64,000 nucleotides of DNA, from contig CP048685.1 in the NCBI GenBank assembly GCA_015698285.1, positions 496,001-560,000 on the forward strand, written 5' to 3'. The notes under the pieces are model-generated. The model did not search any database and was not told the origin of the DNA. It saw nothing but the letters and a program-made list of their open reading frames with translations. A program made the position numbers and the translations under genes. Positions 16,973-27,002 of the stretch are shown in pieces (positions within the stretch are counted from its first letter, which is position 1; every line of letters starts with the position of its first letter). The DNA is from Candidatus Nitronauta litoralis. Its GTDB lineage: Bacteria > Nitrospinota > Nitrospinia > Nitrospinales > Nitrospinaceae.

Positions 16973-19144
16973 ATGTTCAATACCTTTAGAAATAGTCTGT
17001 TAGTCACTGCTATCTGTATTTTCGGATTGGCAGCGGCTCCTGTTGCCAGCGTTGCCAAAAAAGCGACAGAAGCTTCAATTTCCCTGGTTGATGGGGTTGC
17101 TGTTGCTCCAAACGGCGACATTTATATTTCCCAGCGCGATCACAACATTGTCACTCGCGTCGATTCGAAAGGCTTGATTCACACCATAGCTGGAACCGGT
17201 AAGTCCGGATTCTCCGGAGATGGTGGGCCGGCCAACAAAGCACTCCTGAGAATGCCGGCAGGCCTGCATTTTGACAAAGCGGGTAACCTCTACATTGCAG
17301 ACCGTGAAAATCACCGTGTGCGCAAAGTAGATACCAATGGCAACATTTCCACTATTGCAGGGAATGGTACCGCAGGATTCAGCGGCGATGGTGGACCGGC
17401 CACCCAGGCCAGCATTAACCTGCCCTCCGGGGTGACCTCGGACAGTAAGGGTAATCTTTACATTTCCGACAGATCCAACAACCGTATCCGCAAGGTCGAT
17501 ACCAATGGCACCATTAGCACCTATGCTGGTAACGGCAATGAAGGCTATGTTGGGGACAACGGTCCTGCACTCAAAGCTACGCTGGATAAGCCCTTTGGTA
17601 TTACCATGGACCCCAAAGACAATCTGATCATTGCAGACCGGGGCAATAACCGGATTCGCAAGGTAACCCCCAACGGCATCATCACCACCATCGGGGGAGA
17701 CGGTGGCTTTTATTTTATTGGAGACAATGGACCAGCATACAGGGCCAGCGTTGCAGGCCCCACAGGAGTTGCTCTCGATTCAAAAGGCAACCTCTTCATC
17801 GCGGACAACTACAACAATCGCGTGCGGGTCATCGACAACCTCGGTATGATCCGGACCTTCGCCGGCACGGGAACCCAGGAATATAACGGGGACTCGGAAG
17901 TCGCCCGGGAAACCAATCTTAGAAAGCCGTTCGCCATTGCTATTGATCAAAACGACAATTTGATTGTGGCGGACCGCTCCCATTACCGGATTCGCAGAAT
18001 TGATCCTCAGGGTAGCAAGGTGGAAACTGTTGCGGGTGACGGTGTCAAAATGTTTGGTGGTGATGGCGGGCCCGCAACGGGCGCGCGCCTCAACTTCCCT
18101 CACGGGATTGTCGTCGACAAGAACGACAACGTCATTTTTGCCGACAAGGCACACTTCCGAATCAGGAAAATCGCTCCCGATGGAATTATCAACACCATCG
18201 CAGGTAACGGGATTCGAGGAAACATCGGTGACGGGGGACCGGCCCTCGAAGCTTCCGTTTACCCCACTTACCTGTCACAAAATAAAAAAGGTGAGATCTA
18301 TTTCATGAGCCCGAGTGGGTTTGTGAGCATTGTGCGCAAGCTTAAGGTTGATGGAACAATTGAACTTGCCCTGTCGACCAGCGACCGGGAATATCAAAAG
18401 GGCGTGAGCACTGGCAAACACGTTGGCGCATCCTCACAGTCTGATATTGTTGCGATCACACAATTCTCGGACATTCTCCCCGACGGCAAGGGCAACCTCA
18501 TCATTGCCGACCGCATCAATCATCAGCTAAGGAAATTTGATGCTTCCGGAAAATTCACCACCATCGCCGGTACCGGGGAATCCGGTTATTACGGAGACGG
18601 AGGTCCTGCGACAGAAGCTGCATTTCGCGACCCACGAACTCTGGAGATGGACAAGGATGGCAATATTTATGTCGGAGATGCTGCCAACAATGTCATTCGG
18701 AAGATTGACAAAAACGGTATCATCACCACCGTTGCCGGGAACACCAGATTTGAAGACAGTGGAGATGGTGGACCCGCCATCAAAGCCGGGATCAAATCCA
18801 TTGACGATATCGTAATATCGCCATCGGGCGAAATGCATATCGTGGAATCGGGTACTCATGCGGTCCGAAAAATTGCCAAAGACGGAACTATTTCGACCGT
18901 GGTAGGACGACCCGGTATTCAAGGGTATTTTGGAGACGGGGGACCGGCTACCAAAGCGATGCTGAAAACTCCCACTTGTCTGGCATTTGACTCCAAAGGC
19001 AATATGTATATCACTGACATGGGAAATAACCGTATCCGCAAGGTCGATAATAAAGGAATCATCACCACCTTTGCGGGCAGTGGACATTTTGGGTGGGCCA
19101 ATGAAGGTGAAGAGGTCCAGATTTATTTCCAGAATTTTCCCTAG
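16973..19144 (+). CDS. Secreted NHL-repeat beta-propeller protein
   Basis: About 723 residues. The ATG at 16973 follows GAGGG and gives a Sec signal ending near ASVAKKA; an upstream in-frame extension lacks coding character. The protein is a run of about eleven NHL-type blades, each with the pattern TIAGxGxxGxxGDGGPAxxA, a Pro-Gly turn, D-x-x-GN-x-YI-x-D, and N-x-IRKVD. This is probably two six-bladed propellers. One region around residues 430-490 has lost the repeat. Such propellers are binding scaffolds in the periplasm or on the surface. It is followed by a secreted small protein 170 bases later. Confidence 0.9.
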   Translation: MFNTFRNSLLVTAICIFGLAAAPVASVAKKATEASISLVDGVAVAPNGDIYISQRDHNIVTRVDSKGLIHTIAGTGKSGFSGDGGPANKALLRMPAGLHFDKAGNLYIADRENHRVRKVDTNGNISTIAGNGTAGFSGDGGPATQASINLPSGVTSDSKGNLYISDRSNNRIRKVDTNGTISTYAGNGNEGYVGDNGPALKATLDKPFGITMDPKDNLIIADRGNNRIRKVTPNGIITTIGGDGGFYFIGDNGPAYRASVAGPTGVALDSKGNLFIADNYNNRVRVIDNLGMIRTFAGTGTQEYNGDSEVARETNLRKPFAIAIDQNDNLIVADRSHYRIRRIDPQGSKVETVAGDGVKMFGGDGGPATGARLNFPHGIVVDKNDNVIFADKAHFRIRKIAPDGIINTIAGNGIRGNIGDGGPALEASVYPTYLSQNKKGEIYFMSPSGFVSIVRKLKVDGTIELALSTSDREYQKGVSTGKHVGASSQSDIVAITQFSDILPDGKGNLIIADRINHQLRKFDASGKFTTIAGTGESGYYGDGGPATEAAFRDPRTLEMDKDGNIYVGDAANNVIRKIDKNGIITTVAGNTRFEDSGDGGPAIKAGIKSIDDIVISPSGEMHIVESGTHAVRKIAKDGTISTVVGRPGIQGYFGDGGPATKAMLKTPTCLAFDSKGNMYITDMGNNRIRKVDNKGIITTFAGSGHFGWANEGEEVQIYFQNFP

Positions 19145-19313
19145 AACCTGACGAGGACAAAACAACTTTTTACAATTCGTTAATAATAACCAAAGTGAGA
19201 CTCCAGAGTTTGTGCGGACCCTACCCCAGGCTAAACGTTTTATGCCCGGGCAAACTGTCCCCAAAACAATCAATAAATTTCAGGAGGCTCCCCGAAATGC
19301 TTGGAGTGGTTTC

Positions 19314-19826
19314 ATGTTGAAATCCCGAACTATCGTCACCGGGCTCTTTTTGAGCGTTTGTCTAATAGGATTCACCCAACCTGTTTTTGCTGGAGATACT
19401 GATGCTATGACCAAAGTGTTATCACAGGTCGATGCCAAGGTGTGTACCGCTCCAAAAGACCTCAAACAGTATTACACTAAAGAAATGGTCATCATTTTTG
19501 ACGACAAGCGCATTATGCTTGATTCACGTATCAAAGACTACGAAGGCATGATGTCCGACCTTGTTGGCCTGAAATGCACCGTAGATCGAAAAATCCTGAG
19601 CAAGGGTCTGGGTAGCAAAAGTGCGTTTATCCTCGTCGATGAAATGGTCAGCGTCACTTCCAAATCCGGACACATTGACGAGCGGCAGCACAGCGTCTGC
19701 ACCTATGGTTTTCTCAATGCAGGCGGCTCCTGGAAAATTGCGCACGAGCATTGTTCCAGCTTGCCAGACTACACCATCGTCCCCGGCGACGATGCTTTGT
19801 ACTATTTTCACAATCCTGTCTACTAA
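19314..19826 (+). CDS. Secreted protein with NTF2/SnoaL-like fold
   Basis: 170 residues from ATG 19314, chosen for its GGAG box and because it opens the signal peptide (LKSRTIVTGLFLSVCLIGF, cleavage after VFA). The mature part has the helix-rich start and curved-sheet pattern of NTF2-like proteins: KDLKQYYTKEMVIIFDDKR, FILVDEMVSVTSKSGHIDER, and CTYGFLNAGGSWKIAHEHCS, whose last strand is typical. Two Cys pairs may form disulfides. No active site is apparent. Confidence 0.65.
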   Translation: MLKSRTIVTGLFLSVCLIGFTQPVFAGDTDAMTKVLSQVDAKVCTAPKDLKQYYTKEMVIIFDDKRIMLDSRIKDYEGMMSDLVGLKCTVDRKILSKGLGSKSAFILVDEMVSVTSKSGHIDERQHSVCTYGFLNAGGSWKIAHEHCSSLPDYTIVPGDDALYYFHNPVY

Positions 19827-19849
19827 AAATATCCGGTAATCCACACCGT

Positions 19850-21910
19850 ATGGTCCTGAACACTGAGCTTTCTCCGGGTCCCCAAGTGGAACCCGGGGGA
19901 ATCAGATTCACGGTTTACTCAGGTTCGGCCACAGGTGTTGACCTTTGCCTTTTTGAATCCTCCGAAAGCAAAACCGAGTTTGAACGGATCCCGCTTTCTC
20001 AGGCAGGCGACGGATGGTGGTCCGTTCTGGTTTCGGATGTTACCACCGATACACTTTATGGCTATCGTGTCCAAGGCCCTTATGATCCAGCGCTAGGTCG
20101 GTTTTTCAATCCGAATAAAATTCTGATCGACCCCTACGCACATGCTCTCGGTCGGGCGCCTGTCTGGGATGAACGACTCTTCGGCTGCAATTCCCGGCAC
20201 ATCACCAAACCAGACATCCGTGACAATGCGGACATCGCTCCGCTTGCCCGGGTTACGGACACTTCTTTTGATTGGGAAGGCGACAGGGCACCCCGTATTT
20301 CCTGGGAACAATCTCTTATTTATGAAACCCACGTTAAGAGCCTCACCGCCCGCCACCCGGATGTCCCCGAATCCCTGCGCGGCAGTTTTCTTGGACTGAC
20401 CAGCGAACCTTTACTGGACCACTTTAAAAACCTCGGCGTCACAACCATCGAACTGCTGCCGGTTCATCAAGCATTCGATGAATGGCACTGTCGGAAAAAC
20501 GGCCTCGTCAACTACTGGGGTTACAATACCCTACTCCCTTTTGCACCGGATGTTCGATTCGCCAGGACTTCCCCAACTGATCCGGCACGCGAATTCAAAT
20601 CCATGGTAAAAGCTCTGCATAAGGCCGGAATCGAGGTCATCCTGGACGTTGTGTACAATCACACCGCCGAGGGGTCTACTCACGGTCCCCTTTTGAATTA
20701 CCGCGGTCTGGATAACGAAGCCTATTACTGGCTCGACAAAGCGAATCCTTCGATTTACAAGGATTTCACCGGATGCGGCAATATGTGGAATATCAACCAC
20801 CCCGTCGCTCAAAAGCTGGTTTTGGACAGTCTTCGCTTTTGGGCAAAAGAAATGCATGTCGACGGCTTTCGTTTTGACCTGGCAACTGTCCTGGGACGGA
20901 GTTCATCAGGATTCAACTCCCATCATCCGTTTTTTGAAACCCTGCAAAGTGACCCCGTGTTGTCTCAGGTTAAGCTCATTGCGGAACCCTGGGACCTTGG
21001 CGAAGGAGGCTACCAGCTGGCACACTTTCCAAAGCAATTTTCTGAATGGAATGACCAGTACCGAAACGACATCAGGAAATTCTGGAAAGGGGAAAAGCTC
21101 CACGCCGGCTTGTTTGCCAGGCGACTCTCCGGCAGTGAAGATATTTTCGGCCCCCAGCATCGACCACCCAGAACATCGATCAATTACATCACCTGCCACG
21201 ATGGCTTCACACTACAGGACCTGGTGAGCTACGAATCCAAACACAACGATGCCAACGGCGAAAAAAACCGTGACGGTAATAACAACAACCTGAGCAAAAA
21301 CTACGGTGAGGAAGGAACCACACTCAAACAGGATATTCTCGAAATCAGGCAGCGCCAGAAACGCAATATGGCAGCAACCCTGTTCCTCTCTCTTGGTACA
21401 CCCATGTTCCTGGGAGGCGATGAGCTTGGAAAAACACAATGGGGCAACAACAATTCATGGTGCCAGGACAACGAAATTAATTATTATGAGTGGAGACTTG
21501 ATCCTGCGCAGGAATCTTTCCTGCATTTTATAAAGAAGCTTTCTTATATAAGACGCACTCACCCGGCCCTTTGTCGAAATCATTATTTCAGCGGGGAAAC
21601 CCTCGACAATGAAAAAGACCTCACCTGGTTACATCCAGATGGCCGCGAAATTGAAGATAGCGATTGGTCCGATGGGTCTCTTCAAACTGTCGGGGTAAAA
21701 ATCCGTAATGAAAAAAAACGGGAAAGCGCCGCTTTGCTTCTATTGGTTCATTCGTCTGAAAATTATGGAGTAGACTTTAAAATTGCCCCGGCAACAAGAA
21801 AAAACAGGTGGAATACCCTGATAGATACTTTCAGCCCGGAAAAACCGCAGATGGCATCGGAGATTTTCCACCTGCAACCCTTATCACTTGCGATACTTGA
21901 AGAAGCATAA
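19850..21910 (+). CDS. glgX: Glycogen debranching enzyme (GlgX/isoamylase type)
   Basis: 686 residues from ATG 19850; upstream in-frame sequence lies inside the previous gene. It hydrolyses alpha-1,6 branches of glycogen. An N-terminal carbohydrate-binding beta domain (GIRFTVYSGSATGVDLCLF) is followed by the GH13 barrel with all signature regions: DVVYNHTAEG, VDGFRFDLATVLG (nucleophile Asp), LIAEPWDLGEGG (acid Glu) and ITCHDGFTLQDLV. MFLGGDELGKTQWGNNN is characteristic of GlgX. Length is normal. No other glycogen gene is nearby. Confidence 0.95.
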   Translation: MVLNTELSPGPQVEPGGIRFTVYSGSATGVDLCLFESSESKTEFERIPLSQAGDGWWSVLVSDVTTDTLYGYRVQGPYDPALGRFFNPNKILIDPYAHALGRAPVWDERLFGCNSRHITKPDIRDNADIAPLARVTDTSFDWEGDRAPRISWEQSLIYETHVKSLTARHPDVPESLRGSFLGLTSEPLLDHFKNLGVTTIELLPVHQAFDEWHCRKNGLVNYWGYNTLLPFAPDVRFARTSPTDPAREFKSMVKALHKAGIEVILDVVYNHTAEGSTHGPLLNYRGLDNEAYYWLDKANPSIYKDFTGCGNMWNINHPVAQKLVLDSLRFWAKEMHVDGFRFDLATVLGRSSSGFNSHHPFFETLQSDPVLSQVKLIAEPWDLGEGGYQLAHFPKQFSEWNDQYRNDIRKFWKGEKLHAGLFARRLSGSEDIFGPQHRPPRTSINYITCHDGFTLQDLVSYESKHNDANGEKNRDGNNNNLSKNYGEEGTTLKQDILEIRQRQKRNMAATLFLSLGTPMFLGGDELGKTQWGNNNSWCQDNEINYYEWRLDPAQESFLHFIKKLSYIRRTHPALCRNHYFSGETLDNEKDLTWLHPDGREIEDSDWSDGSLQTVGVKIRNEKKRESAALLLLVHSSENYGVDFKIAPATRKNRWNTLIDTFSPEKPQMASEIFHLQPLSLAILEEA

Positions 21911-22133
21911 GGATAAACCGAAAAATCTCCGGAAACCTGCAGGCTGCATCCAGGGTCTGCCTACCAGAAAATAAAATGCAATGCACTTTAAAGCTCTCGT
22001 TTCCTTTAAATGGCGATCAAGTTGTCCACTCCTGGTGGTTGCATTGGAAGTCCTCACGTTTTAGGATGTTCCCTTCACTTTGTCGGGCGTTTAAAACCCT
22101 GCCTGGCACATAACATCTGGTGATTCAAACCCT

Positions 22134-24299
22134 GTGTTTAAACTTCGTACCTTCATTCTCAGCCTTTGCCTTATACTTGGCGGCGTTTGGCTTGCGTGGG
22201 CTCAGGAAACGGACAACTGGGAATACTGGCAGAATCTTTATCACCAGGCACAGTCCGAATTGACCCAAAACGAAAGTGAAAAAAAAGCCTGGCTCTCAAA
22301 GGAGCCGGAAATCAAACGCACCAAGGTGACCGCCCGATTGGGGGACAATAAAGAGTTGGTAGTGAGCGATCTGCGTGGAAATAAGGAAGAAATGTGCCTG
22401 ACCTGCCATGATGGCATTGAACCCATGAGCACTTCTCACCCGGCTTCCTTCGGTTGTACCGTTTGTCATGGAGGGGATGCCACCTCCCTCAACAAAACCG
22501 AAGCTCATGCCAGTATGATTTATGATTCTACAACCGGAACTGGAAAACGCAATCCCTCAGCCTTGTCGGTGGTTCATCTCAGTTGCGGGCAAATTGGCTG
22601 CCATGCGGGACACACCGATTCCAGTAAAAACCATATCCATCGTGTACGCCGTTCCATGATGGGAACCCTTTCAGGAATGATTGCTGGTTTACGCTATCAA
22701 TGGGCAGCGCAATCAACACCCCAGGCTCAATACGGAGTATCACGGGTTCCTGCCCCTAATAACACTGAGGATGAACTTGCGGGAAAATTAAAACCAGAGT
22801 TGGAACCTCTTCCATTTTTCCTGGCCAAAAACCGCCGTCAACAAATTGAACAAGGACAAGCTACCGGCTCAGAAAAAGTATCGCATCATCCTGCAGATGG
22901 AGTTTTAAGGTCAACCTGCTTTCAATGTCACCTCGACGGGAAACCTGTATCCGGTGAATACCGCTCTCAAGGCTGCGCCGCCTGCCACGTTTCTTATTCC
23001 AGGGAGGGAACCTACGAGGGAATGGATCCGACAATCCCGAAGGACCAAACCGGACATCCCTCCCGTCACAGGATGACAGCCCTGCCGGAGAAGACGACCT
23101 GTACGAAATGCCATAAGTCTATGGGCATGGATAAAACCCGTATTCCCGGAACCCTGATAAAATCCATTCCATCTTTTGCCAAGGGTCACCCAGTTGAGGA
23201 TGTACACACCCAGGCAGGAATGGAATGCATAGACTGTCACAGTTCATTCGATGTAATGGGAGATGGAAATCTCTATTCGCGCCAGTATGAGGCGGTTGAA
23301 ATTGGTTGTGAAACCTGTCATGGAACGGTTGATCGCCACCCTCAAATTGAAAAAATTGATTCAAACGATCTGCGTGTTTTAAGGGAGAACCGTCATTACC
23401 TGAATAATCCCATAAAGCCAGGGGATTGGGCAGTTGTATCACGGCGTGGGAGAAAACTTTCAAATATCAAAATGCATGATGGCAACATCACCGTTTTCTC
23501 CAAGCGCGGAGAGAAATCCTGGAAAATTCCTTTAATCAAAGACGGGTCAGTACATCGTATTTCGAGACACAATGAAAAACTTGCATGCAATGCTTGCCAC
23601 TCTTCGTGGGTACCGCAATGTAAAGGCTGTCACCTGGTTTTTAATCCGAAAGAAAAGCCATCCCCATGGACAGGATACAAGGCTGAAATCAACTACAAAG
23701 AACCGACCCTTCTAATCGGCCCTGACTCCAAGGTGCGTCCGGCACACGCGATGCCTCTCAATACCCTGACCGCTCTTGATCCCAAGGGGAATTCTCTTCC
23801 TGTAATAAATGATGAAGGGGATTTTCAGGGTCGGTATCGTAAATTTGGTTTCACTAACCCCAGAGGGTATTCCGGAGCAAATACAATCAACGCAACCCAT
23901 CCACATTCGGTAGGCCCAAAAGTCCGATCGTGTTCATCCTGCCACCTTTCCACTGAAGCGCTGGGACTCGGTTCGTCTGATCTGAAAATAGGCCGGAAAT
24001 CCTCAGGCAAAAGGGATGCAGCAAAGCCGGTGATGCAGGGCAATATATACGGTACACTGGGAGAAAGGTCACCCTTGCCCAAAGGAACGATACAGGGCCA
24101 ACCCGTTGCAGGAAGTCATCAACCCGGCACCCGTTCCTTCAACCAGAAAGAACTGAATAGAATCCTTAAAGTCGGCAACTGTCTTCCTTGTCATGACAGG
24201 GAATCCGATCCGATTTATAAAAATATCGAAAAGAGTTACAAATTGGCAACCTTTAAAAAACATCGCGCCCGAATTAAAAAAGCTGAGGGCCAGCGATGA
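22134..24299 (+). CDS. Secreted 12-haem c-type cytochrome
   Basis: 721 residues from a GTG start, with a Sec signal ending at LAWAQ. Twelve haem-binding motifs are visible: eleven CXXCH (CLTCH, CTVCH, CFQCH, CAACH, CTKCH, CIDCH, CETCH, CNACH, CKGCH, CSSCH, CLPCH) and one CX4CH (CGQIGCH) in third place. Many extra His residues can serve as distal ligands. The order and spacing of motifs match the next gene, with which it overlaps by four bases, so the two are paralogues made as a unit. It should be a periplasmic or outer-surface electron-transfer protein. I know of no named family that fits. Confidence 0.88.
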   Translation: MFKLRTFILSLCLILGGVWLAWAQETDNWEYWQNLYHQAQSELTQNESEKKAWLSKEPEIKRTKVTARLGDNKELVVSDLRGNKEEMCLTCHDGIEPMSTSHPASFGCTVCHGGDATSLNKTEAHASMIYDSTTGTGKRNPSALSVVHLSCGQIGCHAGHTDSSKNHIHRVRRSMMGTLSGMIAGLRYQWAAQSTPQAQYGVSRVPAPNNTEDELAGKLKPELEPLPFFLAKNRRQQIEQGQATGSEKVSHHPADGVLRSTCFQCHLDGKPVSGEYRSQGCAACHVSYSREGTYEGMDPTIPKDQTGHPSRHRMTALPEKTTCTKCHKSMGMDKTRIPGTLIKSIPSFAKGHPVEDVHTQAGMECIDCHSSFDVMGDGNLYSRQYEAVEIGCETCHGTVDRHPQIEKIDSNDLRVLRENRHYLNNPIKPGDWAVVSRRGRKLSNIKMHDGNITVFSKRGEKSWKIPLIKDGSVHRISRHNEKLACNACHSSWVPQCKGCHLVFNPKEKPSPWTGYKAEINYKEPTLLIGPDSKVRPAHAMPLNTLTALDPKGNSLPVINDEGDFQGRYRKFGFTNPRGYSGANTINATHPHSVGPKVRSCSSCHLSTEALGLGSSDLKIGRKSSGKRDAAKPVMQGNIYGTLGERSPLPKGTIQGQPVAGSHQPGTRSFNQKELNRILKVGNCLPCHDRESDPIYKNIEKSYKLATFKKHRARIKKAEGQR

Positions 24300-26971
24300 T
24301 TGCAAAGCGAGGATGGGTTCTTTTTTGCCTGGTATTGATGGTTTTGTTTTCTTTCACAGGCTTGAACGCCCAGGAATTTGGTGGCGGATCACTATTTGAT
24401 TACGACTTTTCCGGATCCAGAAGCCTACAACCGGAAAACCCTCCAACCATTAGCGAAGAGAATCTACCCGACCCCGAACCCTCGGAAACACCGGAGAATC
24501 AGGAACCCACTTCGGCACCCGTTTTTCCTATGGAAAAACGATTCCTTAAAAAAAGTGTAGAGATACCACCTCCACCACCTCGCCGGACAGTTGAAGCCGG
24601 GGACATACGCGACCCTTTTTTCCTGATACGTGGGTATCGGGAAGATGCCAAGGATGCTCTTGAACCTGGTGTCACTATCGACGGTATCCGGTTCAACAGT
24701 TATGCAGACTCAGAGGAGTCGGAGTTAAAATTTTACCAGGATTCCAATTTCTCTCTTGAGGATGTGTTTGGAAAAATCCGGGTCGACAACCGGGATGAAG
24801 GCTGCCAGTTTTGCCATCATGGTATTGAAGAGATCAGTTCAAGCCACAAGCTTGAATGCACCGACTGCCATGGAGGCAATTCGGGAACTCGCAACAGAAG
24901 CCGTGCCCATAAAAGCATGGCGTCCAATCCTTCATCGCCGGAACACGCCGCCCGCTATTGCGGCAAGTGCCATGCCGATCAGGTTGCCTGGATGGAAAGA
25001 TCCCTCATGGCTACAGCGAAAGGAATCATTGACCAGACACATCGTGCCTGGGGTCATCCCTCAGGAAATAAAACAACAGCCAAAGAAACTCAGCAATCCG
25101 CCAAAAAAACAGACAAACCTGATGATTCAACAAAGAGCTCCAAAAATTCTGAACAAAAGGTTTCCAGTGAAGCAACCCCCGTACCATCAGGCCTTGTCAA
25201 AAACCATGCTCAGGATTTTCTCGATAAAAAATGTTTGCGTTGTCATCTGGGTTCCGAAGCTCCCCGGCGTACAGGAGACTACCGTTCCACAGGTTGCGCG
25301 GCTTGTCATATGGTTTACACCAATGACGGCAGCACGCTGACACGCGACCGCGCTGTGCAGCGATCCATTAAAGGTGGAGAGGAAGTCCGTACCCGATTCC
25401 TCCGCAAAGAGGCGGAAAACGCCATCGAAAAAAAACGAGCCTACCCTGTTGTGCACCAGCTCACAGTGGCCGTGCCAAGCGTGCAATGCGAGCATTGTCA
25501 CCAGAATAACGGTGTCGGAAATGAATACGAAGGCCTGTTTGCTACACCCGCCCGACCTAAAGATTCCCAAAAATTGACTGGACAGGATGATCCGGTATTG
25601 CACGGAAGACAGTATGAATTTTTAGTCCCCGACATCCACAGGGAACGCGGCATGCACTGCATCGACTGCCATTCTGCGAATGAGATGAAATCTCCTCCGG
25701 AAAAAAGCGAAACCCTGCATGACACGGTGACTATCCGTTGCGAAGACTGCCATGGGACTCATGAAAAGGGGCCCACAGGAAGAAAACTCGCTCAATCAAA
25801 CACGGGTGACAATCGACTGGTAAAGTTGGCGCGACTAAATCCCAATCTCAATCGTAAGTTAAGAGGCAAGGAAACCATCCTGATAACGGAAGCGGGCCAC
25901 CCCATGCCCCATATTTTTATCAGGAAAAATAAATGGGAACTGGTATCCAAAGTCACCGGCAAACGACACACCATTCCATTATTAAAGGATATGGACACAC
26001 GGCCGGTCGCCCATCGGGTCGGTCAGCATCTTCAAAAAGTAGAATGCCATGCCTGTCATGCACGGTGGTCTGCCAGCGAATGGGGCCTGCACACGATTAA
26101 AGAGAACCAATTCAACATTACCCAGTGGGAAAATTGGAGTTTTCCGGATCCCGTTCTGAATCATTTGAAACTCTCGAACAACCTCAATCGGGAAACGGAC
26201 ACCAGCCAATCCCTGCTCTGGCCTACTGTAAAAGGCAATCGCGAATCTCTTACAGGTGAATGGTCACCGGGTCTCTGGATAAACCTTCTAGCCCGATCCG
26301 ACTGGTCCACGATGATTCTGGGAAAAAACAAACGAGGCAAAGTCACCATACTGAAACCCAGACACCAGTATTTTGTAACCAACCCGGCATCTGATGAGAG
26401 CACAACACCTAGCCAGGCCAGCGTTCCTGCTCACACATCCGATAAACCAGCGCTGGTGCTGACCCCGCATGCGCCACACACCATTCGGCCAACTGCCAGA
26501 ACCTGCGAGGCATGTCATGAAAACCAGGAAGCCGTTGGACTGGGTGCTGATTATTTGCAGAACGTCGATAAAGGCAAAGGCTTCTTCGAAAAATGGAAAG
26601 AGGATGGAACGCTTCCAGACGATTTTCAGCTTAGCCAGAGCATTGCAGAAGATGGTACGGCACTGCAAACTGTTCTACCCAAACCGGCACGCGCCTTGAA
26701 CCTTAAGGAAGCCCAGCGTCTGCTGAAACCAAGTAAAAAATATGAAGTGAGTCGCTATCTTGACCTTAAGGAAAAAAATCTTGATGTATTACTCAATCGA
26801 AAGTCGTTTCCTTATGATCGATTGCATGAGTTGAAGAAACGAAAATACGGTGAACCTTCACGGCAGGAAGATCTATACTACAATAAGGAAACAGGTCAGT
26901 TTGAAACGTCTTTGCCGCTGGATAGCGCCTCACAGGACACAAGAGAGTCCAATGAGTTTTCCTTTGACTAG
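24296..26971 (+). CDS. Secreted 10-haem c-type cytochrome, paralogue of the preceding gene
   Basis: 891 residues. A signal peptide ends at LNAQ; a Pro/Glu-rich linker (residues about 40-100, including IPPPPPRR) comes before the haem part. Ten CXXCH motifs: CQFCHH, CTDCH, CGKCH, CLRCH, CAACH, CEHCH, CIDCH, CEDCH, CHACH, CEACH. Landmark blocks match the upstream protein, for example GCAACH after a YRST/YRSQ turn, ECIDCH/HCIDCH and EAVGLG/EALGLG. It lacks partners for haems 10 and 12 and carries a Lys/Ser/Thr-rich insert around residues 255-300 and a 150-residue C-terminal extension. ATGA overlap with the upstream gene indicates coupling. Confidence 0.88.
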   Translation: MIAKRGWVLFCLVLMVLFSFTGLNAQEFGGGSLFDYDFSGSRSLQPENPPTISEENLPDPEPSETPENQEPTSAPVFPMEKRFLKKSVEIPPPPPRRTVEAGDIRDPFFLIRGYREDAKDALEPGVTIDGIRFNSYADSEESELKFYQDSNFSLEDVFGKIRVDNRDEGCQFCHHGIEEISSSHKLECTDCHGGNSGTRNRSRAHKSMASNPSSPEHAARYCGKCHADQVAWMERSLMATAKGIIDQTHRAWGHPSGNKTTAKETQQSAKKTDKPDDSTKSSKNSEQKVSSEATPVPSGLVKNHAQDFLDKKCLRCHLGSEAPRRTGDYRSTGCAACHMVYTNDGSTLTRDRAVQRSIKGGEEVRTRFLRKEAENAIEKKRAYPVVHQLTVAVPSVQCEHCHQNNGVGNEYEGLFATPARPKDSQKLTGQDDPVLHGRQYEFLVPDIHRERGMHCIDCHSANEMKSPPEKSETLHDTVTIRCEDCHGTHEKGPTGRKLAQSNTGDNRLVKLARLNPNLNRKLRGKETILITEAGHPMPHIFIRKNKWELVSKVTGKRHTIPLLKDMDTRPVAHRVGQHLQKVECHACHARWSASEWGLHTIKENQFNITQWENWSFPDPVLNHLKLSNNLNRETDTSQSLLWPTVKGNRESLTGEWSPGLWINLLARSDWSTMILGKNKRGKVTILKPRHQYFVTNPASDESTTPSQASVPAHTSDKPALVLTPHAPHTIRPTARTCEACHENQEAVGLGADYLQNVDKGKGFFEKWKEDGTLPDDFQLSQSIAEDGTALQTVLPKPARALNLKEAQRLLKPSKKYEVSRYLDLKEKNLDVLLNRKSFPYDRLHELKKRKYGEPSRQEDLYYNKETGQFETSLPLDSASQDTRESNEFSFD

Positions 26972-27002
26972 CCTGTTGTTTGAAACTCCAAGGTAAAAGT
27001 AA

